Shown here piece after piece: positions 13,489 to 21,601 of a DNA stretch of 29,815 nt. The stretch is from Nitrospiria bacterium. GTDB taxonomy: Bacteria > Nitrospirota > CAKKRA01 > 9FT-COMBO-42-15. Within the stretch, counting starts at the first letter, position 1. Each line of letters opens with the position of its first letter. Made by a program: the position numbers and the translations under genes. The DNA is taken from the NCBI GenBank assembly GCA_919903585.1, contig CAKKST010000125.1, positions 1-29,815 on the forward strand, in the 5' to 3' direction. The notes below the pieces were generated by a model that was not told the origin of the DNA, did no database searches, and saw only the letters and a list, made by a program, of their open reading frames with translations.

Positions 13489-15192
13489 ATGCCAAAGCGG
13501 TTATCCTGCCTATACATCTTCATATTAATCTCTTCCCTCATCCTTTCTGCTGGCTGTATGGGAGGGACATTTCTTACAACAACAGGCGCAGAGGAGATGT
13601 TCGGGACAAATAAAGTAAGGGACGGGTTCTTTTCATGGAAGGTGGTGGAGACTGAGCATTTTCAGGTTCATTACTATAAGGATGGAGAGGAGCTTGCAAA
13701 AGACCTTGCTGTGGTGCTGGAGCGTGAATACCCGCGCATCTCAAACATGCTCAATATAAAGCAGGAGGCTAAGTCGCCATTCTTTTTGTATTTAACCCCA
13801 GATGATTATTATCAGACAAATATTACCCTCGGTGAGGTGGAGGGTTCAGGCGGATTCACAGAGTTTTTCAAAAACAGGATCGCATTTTACCCGCGCGGCT
13901 CTGCAAAGTGGCTGAGGCTCGTTGCAACACATGAATATACCCACCATCTGACAGACCAGTATATCATGGGCGGCTCACTCCCATACCGCTCCTTCACGAT
14001 TTTCATTAATGCTGTGCTAAATCCACAGTGGTACACAGAGGGCCTTGCAGAGTATATATCTGGTGATTTTGACTCCTATGCAGATATGCTTGTACGTGAT
14101 GCTGCAATAGATGACAAACTCATACCCTTCAGGCAATTGAATGGCTTTTATCACCTAAAGCCGCGCCAAATTCTCCTTGCATATAAAGAGGGATTTACTA
14201 TCTTTGAATTTCTTGTGAATAAATACGGCAAGCAGGTTCCGGCAATAATGACAGAGGATATACAAAACCAGCTAAACCCCTACCAGTCAATAGAAAAGGC
14301 AACAAATAATCAGGCTGACCAGTCCATCAGATATGAATGGGAGGAATACCTCAAGGAGAAATACAACAAGCAGATTGTCGGGAAAAAAGAACCGTGGGAG
14401 ATTTCAACGCCACTCACAAAAGGCCCCGGCTGGAAGATGCACCCTGCCTTTTCACCTGACGGCGCTAAGATAGCGTATATCTCTGATGAGGCAAATGAGC
14501 AGGGCGATTTTGATCTTTATATAATGGATGCTGATGGCAGCAATAAAAAGAGGCTGACAAGAAATAGGCTTATCAGGCCGCTCGGCATCTCATTCTCGCC
14601 TGACGGAAAATATATTGCCTTTATCAGCCATAGTAAAAGGCGCGATGATATGTATATTATCCCATCAGACGGAGGTTTCTGCAGAAGGGTGAAGATTTCA
14701 TTAAGACATAATTCCTATCCTTCTTTCTCACCTGACAGCAAGAGGATTATTTTTACATCACTTGTAAAAGGATATACTGATATATATATTGCTGATATTG
14801 ATGGAAAGAATCCCGCACAGCTTACCCGCACAAAGGAGCACGAGGAATCACCGGTATTCTCCCCTGATGGCAGTTACATATATTTTGCGCGTGAGATAAA
14901 TGAGCAGAGGGAAATTTTTGCAATGAAGGCTGATGGAAGCGAAGCAGAGCGGCTTACAGAAAACAGCTATGACGACTTTGCGCCGTCAATCTCATCAGAT
15001 GGCAAGAGGCTTTATTATATCTCAGATAGAAACGGCATATTTAATATCTATTCTATGGATATTGCCGCCGGGAAGATAACACAGCATACTGATGTTACAG
15101 GCGGCAGCCTTCAGGTAAATATTTCAAAGGATAAAGGAGTTGTCTTTAGTTCATACAGACATGGAAAATTTGATATCTATAAAATGCAGTAA
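13489..15192 (+). CDS. Lipoprotein: gluzincin peptidase domain plus TolB-like beta-propeller
   Basis: 567 residues. A lipoprotein signal ends at lipobox L-S-A-G-C23. Residues about 50-300 form a peptidase_MA-like domain with the zinc motif H148-E-Y-T-H152 in LVATHEYTHHLTDQ and the downstream glutamate E184 in WYTEGLAEY, so an active metallopeptidase is plausible. Residues about 300-567 carry at least five PD40/WD40-like blades of the TolB type, recognisable by repeated FSPDGxxIAF and DIYxxDxDG strings. The protein probably sits at the outer or inner membrane facing the periplasm. The next gene, 180 bases on, encodes an outer-membrane barrel, so the pair may act together in surface-protein handling. 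A close named homologue is not recognised. Confidence 0.85.
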   Translation: MPKRLSCLYIFILISSLILSAGCMGGTFLTTTGAEEMFGTNKVRDGFFSWKVVETEHFQVHYYKDGEELAKDLAVVLEREYPRISNMLNIKQEAKSPFFLYLTPDDYYQTNITLGEVEGSGGFTEFFKNRIAFYPRGSAKWLRLVATHEYTHHLTDQYIMGGSLPYRSFTIFINAVLNPQWYTEGLAEYISGDFDSYADMLVRDAAIDDKLIPFRQLNGFYHLKPRQILLAYKEGFTIFEFLVNKYGKQVPAIMTEDIQNQLNPYQSIEKATNNQADQSIRYEWEEYLKEKYNKQIVGKKEPWEISTPLTKGPGWKMHPAFSPDGAKIAYISDEANEQGDFDLYIMDADGSNKKRLTRNRLIRPLGISFSPDGKYIAFISHSKRRDDMYIIPSDGGFCRRVKISLRHNSYPSFSPDSKRIIFTSLVKGYTDIYIADIDGKNPAQLTRTKEHEESPVFSPDGSYIYFAREINEQREIFAMKADGSEAERLTENSYDDFAPSISSDGKRLYYISDRNGIFNIYSMDIAAGKITQHTDVTGGSLQVNISKDKGVVFSSYRHGKFDIYKMQ

Positions 15193-15237
15193 AGGGGCAA
15201 AAAATATTGACAATTGCATAATAAAATTGTCAGTTCT

Positions 15238-15341
15238 ATTGTCATTCCCGCATAAGCGGGAATCCAGCCCTCTCTCCTCTGAAAGTAGGGGTTCAATATA
15301 TTGAACCCCTACTGGATTCCTGCTTTCGCAGGAATGACAAT
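15238..15341. repeat. Nested palindromic element (dRS3-like ends, palindromic core)
   Basis: Outer inverted repeat ATTGTCATTCC...GGAATGACAAT bounds the element. The left end holds ATTCCC-N8-GGGAAT, the same pattern as the dRS3 repeat of Neisseria. The right end holds ATTCCTGC/GCAGGAAT. Between them lies a perfect 28-bp palindrome at 15285-15312 (GTAGGGG...CCCCTAC). It resembles a small non-autonomous mobile element. Confidence 0.85.
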
Positions 15342-15371
15342 GTTTTTTTACGTTATTAAAGGTATATTTGA

Positions 15372-16532
15372 ATGAAAAGTATTCTCAAGCTAACTCTATA
15401 TTGTTTTTTCCCTCTGGCTATCCTCGCTGCAATCTCCACATTTTCCTTTGCAGAAGAAGAGAAGCCGCAAATAACAACAGTCCAGCCGACGACGACAATA
15501 AGGGACTATTCCTTCAGGGCATCAGCAGACCTTTTGCTTCCATATATTGATTACAATCCCGCAGATGGGTTTATCGGAGGACTATATCTATCCGGCAGCG
15601 ACTATCTCGGCAATCACCAGTTGCAGGCCATTGGCGGCTATGGCTTTAAAAGCGGCAATGCCCACTTACAGGCAGGCTATACATATATGCGCTTCTGGCC
15701 TGCCTTTGGCATAAACCTTTTTCAAAGATACACATACATTGAAAACAGCAATAATACCCTCGGCGAGGATGAGGAGTGGTTCAAGGAGAAGGGCGGAGAT
15801 TTTTTAGTCAGCCTGCCGCTGGGTAAGCATCTCAGGATTGATGCTATGTATACCCTAAAAGAGGTTACAGATGAATACAGGGAATATCCGGGCGCGCCAT
15901 TTAAGAAATACCAGCAGGGCGCAATCGGCGGAAGCCTTGTGTGGGATAATGTTGTTTATCAGGAGATCGGGCCGATATCAGGCGCGCAGTTCAATATACA
16001 TGGTGATTTTGGCGAAAAGAAACTTGGAAGTGATTTTTATTACAGAAACTATGAAGGTGAATTGCGGGGATATGCCAATTATAATTTTAATAACCTTTGG
16101 AAATACGGCAAAAGGCTTGTATTTGCCATGAGGCTAAAGGGCGGATACAAGAAGGATGATGTCCTTGTATTCCCCCTCGGCGGGCAGGACAGCCTTCGCG
16201 GCTATGGGTATCATGAATTTCATGGGACAAGGCTTGCGCTGGGTAATCTTGAACTGCGTTATCCCCTCTTTGAGATAAATCATGTAGTCCTTCCTATGGA
16301 TCTGTTTCTTGCCAAGAGGCTTGACTTTGCAATCTTTGGCGATGCCGGCCGCGTATGGAACACAGGGAGGCTGAAGCCTAAGGATGCAGAGGCGAGTGTT
16401 GGCGCTGGCCTGAGATTCTTAATGTTCATGTTCGGCAAGATACCGCTCTATCACAATTTTGAGATTTCAAAAAGTGTTACGGACTCTGACAGGGGCGCAA
16501 GAGGCTTCTTATCGTTTGGGACTATGTTTTAA
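15372..16532 (+). CDS. Omp85/surface-antigen-like outer-membrane beta-barrel protein
   Basis: 386 residues with a cleavable signal peptide (MKSILKLTLYCFFPLAILAA, cleavage near SFA/EEE). The rest is alternating polar/hydrophobic beta-strand sequence. It includes the Omp85-type motif GGQDSLRGYGYHEF, followed by the LGNLELRYPLF strand and a C-terminal strand ending in phenylalanine (FGTMF), the outer-membrane sorting signal. No POTRA domains precede the barrel, so it resembles the bacterial surface antigen (D15) domain alone. It lies downstream of the peptidase/propeller lipoprotein, with a mobile palindrome between them. Possible roles are translocation or assembly of surface molecules; the substrate is unknown. 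A weak AAAGG lies about 10 bases ahead of the ATG. Confidence 0.82.
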   Translation: MKSILKLTLYCFFPLAILAAISTFSFAEEEKPQITTVQPTTTIRDYSFRASADLLLPYIDYNPADGFIGGLYLSGSDYLGNHQLQAIGGYGFKSGNAHLQAGYTYMRFWPAFGINLFQRYTYIENSNNTLGEDEEWFKEKGGDFLVSLPLGKHLRIDAMYTLKEVTDEYREYPGAPFKKYQQGAIGGSLVWDNVVYQEIGPISGAQFNIHGDFGEKKLGSDFYYRNYEGELRGYANYNFNNLWKYGKRLVFAMRLKGGYKKDDVLVFPLGGQDSLRGYGYHEFHGTRLALGNLELRYPLFEINHVVLPMDLFLAKRLDFAIFGDAGRVWNTGRLKPKDAEASVGAGLRFLMFMFGKIPLYHNFEISKSVTDSDRGARGFLSFGTMF

Positions 16533-16557
16533 AAAAATGGCCGGCGCCGCCTCACCC

Positions 16558-18141
16558 CTACCCTTTATAATTCCTGTAATCAATAAATGGAAAGAGATTG
16601 TCCTTGTACTCAATATCCGAGAGCCATGACTCGTCAATCCTGCCGGCCTTTATGTCCTCATAGAGCCGTGTAAACCTGAGGGTGTGTGTTTTGAATCTCC
16701 TTACAGCATACTCCACGACTGTGCCTGTCTTCATTATAAATGGCCAGTCAGAGCTTTGTGCAAGCAGCAGCTCCCTTGCTGCCTGATTCAGCGCCCTCTG
16801 CTGAAGTCCCTTTGCATCAGGATAACTGTTTGCAAGCTCTATCATCCTCTCTGCTGCCTTATGCAGGTGGCGGTATATCCAGTCATTGCTTTCTTCAAGC
16901 CAGACCTCGCTGTATCCTTTATACCCCCAGCTTGACATAGACGGGGTAGAGACCTGATTCACAGGATTCTCTTTTAGGTATTCCATTGGCGTTATGAGCC
17001 TGATAGTCTTCTGGTCATAGGCAATCTTTCTAATCAGAAAATTCAGCCACTCAGGCCCCTCAAACCACCAGTGGCCGTAAAGCTCTGCGTCATAGGGGGA
17101 GACAATAATCGGCTTCTTCTTCATTACATCATAGAGATACTCAATCTGCTTCTCCCTGTTGAACATGAAGTTTCCTGCATGCCCTGCCGCCTTATCCAGC
17201 GCCCATTGCCTTACATAGGGTTCTTTGTGGTCTGCCCTTCCTGTAATGCGGTAATATTTTATGCCTGTATTTATCCTTATGCCGTCTTTATGTATATATG
17301 GCTTGATGTATTCATGATCAAGGTCAAATCCAATATCCCTGTAAAAGTCCCTGTAGTTATGATCTCCGGGATAGCCGTCTATAGAGCTCCATACCTGCTT
17401 TGCAGATTCAATGTCCCTTCCAAAGGCAGCAGCGCCTGACTTGCAGTATAGCGGCGCAAAGACGCCGTATTTGGGCCTTGGTGAGGCATATAGAAGGCCA
17501 TGCGCCTCCAAAAAGAAGAATCTTATCCCTGCATCCTTTAATATATTATCAAGACCGGGGTAATATGCGCACTCCGGCAGCCAGATGCCTTTTGGCCTTA
17601 CACCGAGATATCTCTCATGGTGATCTGCCGCTGTCTTTATCTGCGCAGAGACAGCAGTGGAATTTATCCCTAATAATGGAAGAAAACCATGAGTCGCGCC
17701 GCAGGTAGTAATCTCAATCTTGCCTGCATCCTGAAATTTCTTAAATGCAGAGACCATGTCCCTCTTATATTTCTCAACAAAAACCCATCGCGCATTTTTA
17801 AATCTGTCATTATACATCCTTGCAAGGCTGTTAAACTCAGGCTGGTGCCTTGTCCTTTCTATCTCCTTTTCAGAAAGCTCAATAAGCATCTCTATGTGCT
17901 TTACATATCTCTCCTGAAGCAGATTATCAGTGAGCATTGCAATAAGGGTTGGCGAAAGGGAGACGGTGAGCCTGAAATCAACACCATCATTCAACAGGCC
18001 GTCAAACACATTAATCAGCGGGATATAGGTCTCTGTAATTGCCTCATATAGCCAGTCCTCCTCAAGAAAATCCTCATATTCAGGGTGCCTTACAAACGGG
18101 AGATGACAGTGCAGTACAAGCGCTAAATAACCCTTTTCCAA
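16558..18141 (-). CDS. GH57 family 1,4-alpha-glucan branching-type enzyme (DUF1957)
   Basis: 527 residues, full length for GH57 branching enzymes. The N-terminal His motif HCHLPFVRHPE, the nucleophile E190 in GIWLPECAYYPG and the acid/base D351 in VSPYDAELYGHWWFEG are intact. The C-terminal DUF1957 helical domain (KGYSEVWLEES...WIYRHLHKAAERM) is present. It probably makes alpha-1,6 branches in glycogen in the cytoplasm; some GH57 relatives are amylases, so specificity is an inference. The start is TTG at 18141, with GGAGG 4 bases upstream at 18146-18150. Tandem hairpins from a repeat lie just upstream. It follows the DUF4912 gene on the same strand, a pairing I recall from other bacteria. Confidence 0.9.
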   Translation of the reverse strand: MEKGYLALVLHCHLPFVRHPEYEDFLEEDWLYEAITETYIPLINVFDGLLNDGVDFRLTVSLSPTLIAMLTDNLLQERYVKHIEMLIELSEKEIERTRHQPEFNSLARMYNDRFKNARWVFVEKYKRDMVSAFKKFQDAGKIEITTCGATHGFLPLLGINSTAVSAQIKTAADHHERYLGVRPKGIWLPECAYYPGLDNILKDAGIRFFFLEAHGLLYASPRPKYGVFAPLYCKSGAAAFGRDIESAKQVWSSIDGYPGDHNYRDFYRDIGFDLDHEYIKPYIHKDGIRINTGIKYYRITGRADHKEPYVRQWALDKAAGHAGNFMFNREKQIEYLYDVMKKKPIIVSPYDAELYGHWWFEGPEWLNFLIRKIAYDQKTIRLITPMEYLKENPVNQVSTPSMSSWGYKGYSEVWLEESNDWIYRHLHKAAERMIELANSYPDAKGLQQRALNQAARELLLAQSSDWPFIMKTGTVVEYAVRRFKTHTLRFTRLYEDIKAGRIDESWLSDIEYKDNLFPFIDYRNYKG

Positions 18142-18155
18142 ATATCCTCCAGAAA

Positions 18156-18216
18156 GTAGGGGCAGACCTGCGTGTCTGCCCTAATAATAAGGGCGAACAC
18201 ATAGGTTCGCCCCTAC
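18156..18216. repeat. Tandem palindromic repeat between DUF4912 and GH57 genes
   Basis: Two hairpins, GGGGCAGACC...GTCTGCCC (18156-18181) and GGGCGAAC...GTTCGCCCC (18191-18216), are joined by TAATAATAA. The outer ends GTAGGGGC and GCCCCTAC are themselves inverted. The same GTAGGGG/CCCCTAC ends occur in the 28-bp palindrome at 15285-15312. Confidence 0.85.
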
Positions 18217-18246
18217 AAACAATAAATACATCTTTATATGTTTATA

Positions 18247-19134
18247 TCAATTCCACCTGCTGCTCGGTGAGGCAATACCAAGCAGGTGCATCCTCTTCTT
18301 TATCAGCTCTTTTATCTCCATTGTGGAGAGGCCAATGCCATAGCCGCCTGAAAGGGCAAAGAGCTTCATAAACTCCTCCTCAAGGAGCATCCACTCCTCA
18401 TCCACAACATCAGAAACACCGTCCCTCGGCATGGTTACAACATTTGACCTTATCAGTGTAAGGAATCTGCCGTCCGGGGCAATGGCGCCGAGGTCAATGC
18501 AGAAAGACCTGTTGGGCCTGTTGATATTGATATACCAGCTCCCCACCATGTCAAAGACATCAATATCAAAATAACTGTGTGCATTCTTCACATCAGGCAT
18601 ATCTGTTATATCATATATACGCAGCACAAGCCTTACGCCCGGGCCAAGAAGCCTTTTTGCATCATCATAGCGCTGATTTGTAACCTCCCAGTAGGTAAAT
18701 GCAAAATAAGGGTCACGCGCCATCAGGACTATCTTATTCTCACCGTAAAAAGGCGGAAGCTCATCTTTCTTTTCAATAGGCAGCGCCTTTTCTTTTACCT
18801 TGCCCACATAATACTTTGCTGCCTCTACCAATTCCTCGCCTGATTTTGCAGCAAGCGGTATTGGAGCAGGCATTTCTTCTCTGATAATTTTTGTGGTCTT
18901 CTTAATACCTTCTTCACCCTTCACTATCATGGGCTTTCTTACTACTGCTATTGCTTTCTTAACCGCCTTCTTAACAATCTTTTTAGGCTCCCCTGCCTTT
19001 ACCTTTTTAGCTGTCCTAATAGCAGATGAAAGTATTGCAGCTATAATCTCATCCTTTTTTGCCTTAGCAGGAAGCTTGAGATTTAGCTTCTTTGCCATCT
19101 TTTTAAGCTCGGCAACTGTCTTTTTACTCAGCAT
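18247..19134 (-). CDS. DUF4912 domain protein with Lys-rich SAP/Rho-N-like N-terminus
   Basis: About 295 residues from ATG 19134. An in-frame GTG at 19146 is an alternative: GAGGTG lies 8 bases before the ATG, while GGGGGTGA would serve the GTG. The N-terminus (LSKKTVAELKKMAKKLNLKL) resembles the Rho-N/SAP fold that binds nucleic acids. A Lys/Ala-rich linker to about residue 110 follows. The C-terminal half is a DUF4912 domain: LMARDPYFAFTYWEVT, VLRIYDITD, GSWYINI, and FCIDLGAIAPDGRFL. The DUF4912 fold may bind carbohydrate, since the next gene is a GH57 enzyme, but no function is established to my knowledge. Confidence 0.85.
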   Translation of the reverse strand: MLSKKTVAELKKMAKKLNLKLPAKAKKDEIIAAILSSAIRTAKKVKAGEPKKIVKKAVKKAIAVVRKPMIVKGEEGIKKTTKIIREEMPAPIPLAAKSGEELVEAAKYYVGKVKEKALPIEKKDELPPFYGENKIVLMARDPYFAFTYWEVTNQRYDDAKRLLGPGVRLVLRIYDITDMPDVKNAHSYFDIDVFDMVGSWYININRPNRSFCIDLGAIAPDGRFLTLIRSNVVTMPRDGVSDVVDEEWMLLEEEFMKLFALSGGYGIGLSTMEIKELIKKRMHLLGIASPSSRWN

Positions 19135-19410
19135 ATTTTTATCCACCTCATCACCCCCTTAAAAAAATCCTTTGCTTAATTCAAAAACTTCCCCCTTTTT
19201 GATTGTTATCATAACATATTAGTCATATATTAGTAAATATAAATTTGCATCATTATACCTGCTTGAATCTTTTAGCTATTTTGTCCTTTTTTGTATTTTA
19301 TTGGAAAGGCTATTGCTTAAATAAAACGACTTAAATACTTGTGTTTTATTAATTACATATGAATGCGTAATTATTTATGACGCTTCATATAAAAGAAATG
19401 CTTATGCGTC
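19135..19410. other. AT-rich intergenic region
   Basis: About 275 bases between the histidine kinase stop and the DUF4912 start. It is strongly AT-rich with no ORF of note. TATAAT-like boxes occur on the minus strand (19252-19257 and 19208-19213), but neither has a convincing -35. Confidence 0.5.
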
Positions 19411-21600
19411 TTATTTTATTTTTGCGTCCTCTCCCCTCCTGCCTGTCTTTTCTTTAGGCTCTGCTGTCTCAACAGGCAGGTTAACATAAAAACTGCTCCC
19501 AACCCCAACCTCGCTCCGAACATCAACAAACCCGCAGTGCTCTGACACTATCTCCTGAACTATTGATAGTCCCAGTCCAGTACCCTCCCTGCCATCACTG
19601 CTTTCATGCTTTGTGGTATAAAAGGGATTGAATATGCGATCTAAATCCTCATTGGCTATACCAGTCCCATTGTCCCTCACCTCTATCTGAACATAGCCGC
19701 CTTCACCTATCTTACCACAGGGAGAAAGCATGTGTCTCACCTTTCGCGTCGCTATCTCTATCTTCCCAATCCCGTTCACAGCATCCATAGCATTCATTAT
19801 CAAATTTAACAATACCTGCTTTATCTGCTCCCTATCCACTTTTATCACAGGAAGGCTGTTGTCATACCCCCTCTCTATCTTTATCCCTTTCTTCTTCGCC
19901 TGATATTCTATAAATTGCACAGTGTTTTCTATTACTTCATTTATATCTTCTTCCTGAAATACAGGCGTCCTCGGCCTTGAGTAGTCCATTATCTCCCTTA
20001 AAAGTTTCTCTATCCTCTCCACTTCCTGCAGGGCATATCTTGGTATCTTTTCTGTAAAGTCCATGTCTTTGCCATATCGTGATGGCAGCAACTGCAGGCA
20101 GGCCTTTATGGGAACAAGCGGGTTTCTTATCTCATGGGCAAAGCCTGCTGCTAAGTCTCCTACGGTCTTCAGCCTTTCTATCCTTCTTATTACCAGTTTT
20201 GATTCTTTTATCCTCTCCACAAGCTGGGCATTCTGTATGGCAACGCAGGCCTGGCGGCCCAAGGATAGGAATAATTCTATATCCTCATTGGAGTACATAC
20301 TCCTGTCTCCCTTTGCACCAAGGTTGCAGAAGCCTGTAAGCTGTCCTTTTTCTAAAAAGGGTATAGCTATCTCAGATTCCATTTCTTTAAGTATCTTTAT
20401 TATTTCCTGAGTTTGTTGTGTGCTCGGATATCTCTCTATCTCCTCTCTTATTGCAACATCTTCTTTTGTAATAAAGTGGCTGATTAAGGAATCTTCCTGT
20501 TTTATTTTAATCTTGTTCTTTTCCTCATCAAGGCTATATGATGCCTTCATTGTATATACCTTCTTTTCTTCATCAAACAAAAAGATTGATGCTTTTTTAA
20601 TCTTGAGTGTCTCAACAAAGGTGTTGATGGTTCTATTCAGAAGCTCATCCAATGTTATAACTGATACCATCTCCTTTGTGAAGTTGGAGAGGACTTTGTA
20701 AGGATTGTATTTTTTATAAAACAGGGTATTCTCAAGCGCCCTTTCTGTTCTAAGCTTTAGATTATAGAAGGCAATGGCAGAAACAGCAACTACACTGAGG
20801 AGAACGATAGAAAGGGATAAATTGACTGAACCAAGAAAGAACTTCTCGGCCCAGAGGATTATTAAAAAGGCAGGCGCCAATATAAGAAGAAGACCTGCAG
20901 AATATACGGTCCCTTTTTTGAGGGCAAAGGTTATCTCCATTAAGCGGTATTTGACTATAGCATAGGCAAGTAATGATATCCAACATACAGCAGCAATATA
21001 GCCAAAAGGATAAATACCAATATTATACTTTGGTAAGAAATCAACAATGCCTATGTTAGCAAATAGATAAGCCAACATTAAATATTTTGCTTGATTATAT
21101 TTAAAGAGATCGTGTTTTTTAACCTTCCTAAAATTTATTAAAAACAAAATGAATGAATATATAAAAAGAACACAAAAGAAAATTATAAAAGAATGATAAA
21201 GTATACCAATTTTAGGATAAAAACCCCAGAAGAAGTTATTCATGCCCTTATAGATATAATCTGTCAGGCCAAGGGCTATAAAGGGGAGAGCCATAAGATA
21301 TAAAGCAAAAACAGGGATTCTACTCTTAATCTTTAAAACCGCTACTGTAAAATGATAAAATGTAATAGGAATAAATATTACGCCAATGAAACCTATTCTT
21401 GCCCAAATTATTCCCAAACTTTCATCTTTAGTGGCATACATTCCACTATACCCGAAGAGCCATACTGAAAGACTCATGCACGCTAAAAATAAGGCAAGTT
21501 GCTCCTCTTTTTTCGTGTCTTTATACTTAAAAAAAACAAAGTATCCAATTAAACTGATTATTATTCCACTAATTAATTGAGGAAGAAAATATAGATTCAT
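19411..21600 (-). CDS. Sensor histidine kinase: 7TM N-terminus, GAF, HisKA, HATPase
   Basis: 729 residues. About seven membrane segments occupy residues 5-225 (7TM histidine kinase N-terminal type), with an eighth pair of hydrophobic stretches to about 280. A GAF domain spans roughly 300-455 and contains an EKGQLTGFCNLG strand. The phosphoacceptor is H489 in GFAHEIRNPLVPI. The HATPase has N box NLIMNAMDAV, G1 VRDNGTGI and G2 GREGTGLGLSI. It ends without a receiver domain, and no response regulator is adjacent. It starts 1 base after the aldehyde dehydrogenase stop, so the two are almost certainly co-transcribed; the ligand may be related to that enzyme's substrate, an inference. The gene is AT-rich compared with the left half of the window. 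Confidence 0.9.
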   Translation of the reverse strand: MNLYFLPQLISGIIISLIGYFVFFKYKDTKKEEQLALFLACMSLSVWLFGYSGMYATKDESLGIIWARIGFIGVIFIPITFYHFTVAVLKIKSRIPVFALYLMALPFIALGLTDYIYKGMNNFFWGFYPKIGILYHSFIIFFCVLFIYSFILFLINFRKVKKHDLFKYNQAKYLMLAYLFANIGIVDFLPKYNIGIYPFGYIAAVCWISLLAYAIVKYRLMEITFALKKGTVYSAGLLLILAPAFLIILWAEKFFLGSVNLSLSIVLLSVVAVSAIAFYNLKLRTERALENTLFYKKYNPYKVLSNFTKEMVSVITLDELLNRTINTFVETLKIKKASIFLFDEEKKVYTMKASYSLDEEKNKIKIKQEDSLISHFITKEDVAIREEIERYPSTQQTQEIIKILKEMESEIAIPFLEKGQLTGFCNLGAKGDRSMYSNEDIELFLSLGRQACVAIQNAQLVERIKESKLVIRRIERLKTVGDLAAGFAHEIRNPLVPIKACLQLLPSRYGKDMDFTEKIPRYALQEVERIEKLLREIMDYSRPRTPVFQEEDINEVIENTVQFIEYQAKKKGIKIERGYDNSLPVIKVDREQIKQVLLNLIMNAMDAVNGIGKIEIATRKVRHMLSPCGKIGEGGYVQIEVRDNGTGIANEDLDRIFNPFYTTKHESSDGREGTGLGLSIVQEIVSEHCGFVDVRSEVGVGSSFYVNLPVETAEPKEKTGRRGEDAKIK

Positions 21601-21601
21601 T

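Noticed and set aside
15368..15550. 60-codon plus-strand ORF overlapping the barrel gene start
   Set aside because: It is a shifted frame of the barrel gene's signal peptide region, with no independent support.
1629..18216. Palindromic repeats as a CRISPR array
   Set aside because: The repeats are dispersed, of several families and without regular spacers; no cas gene is present.
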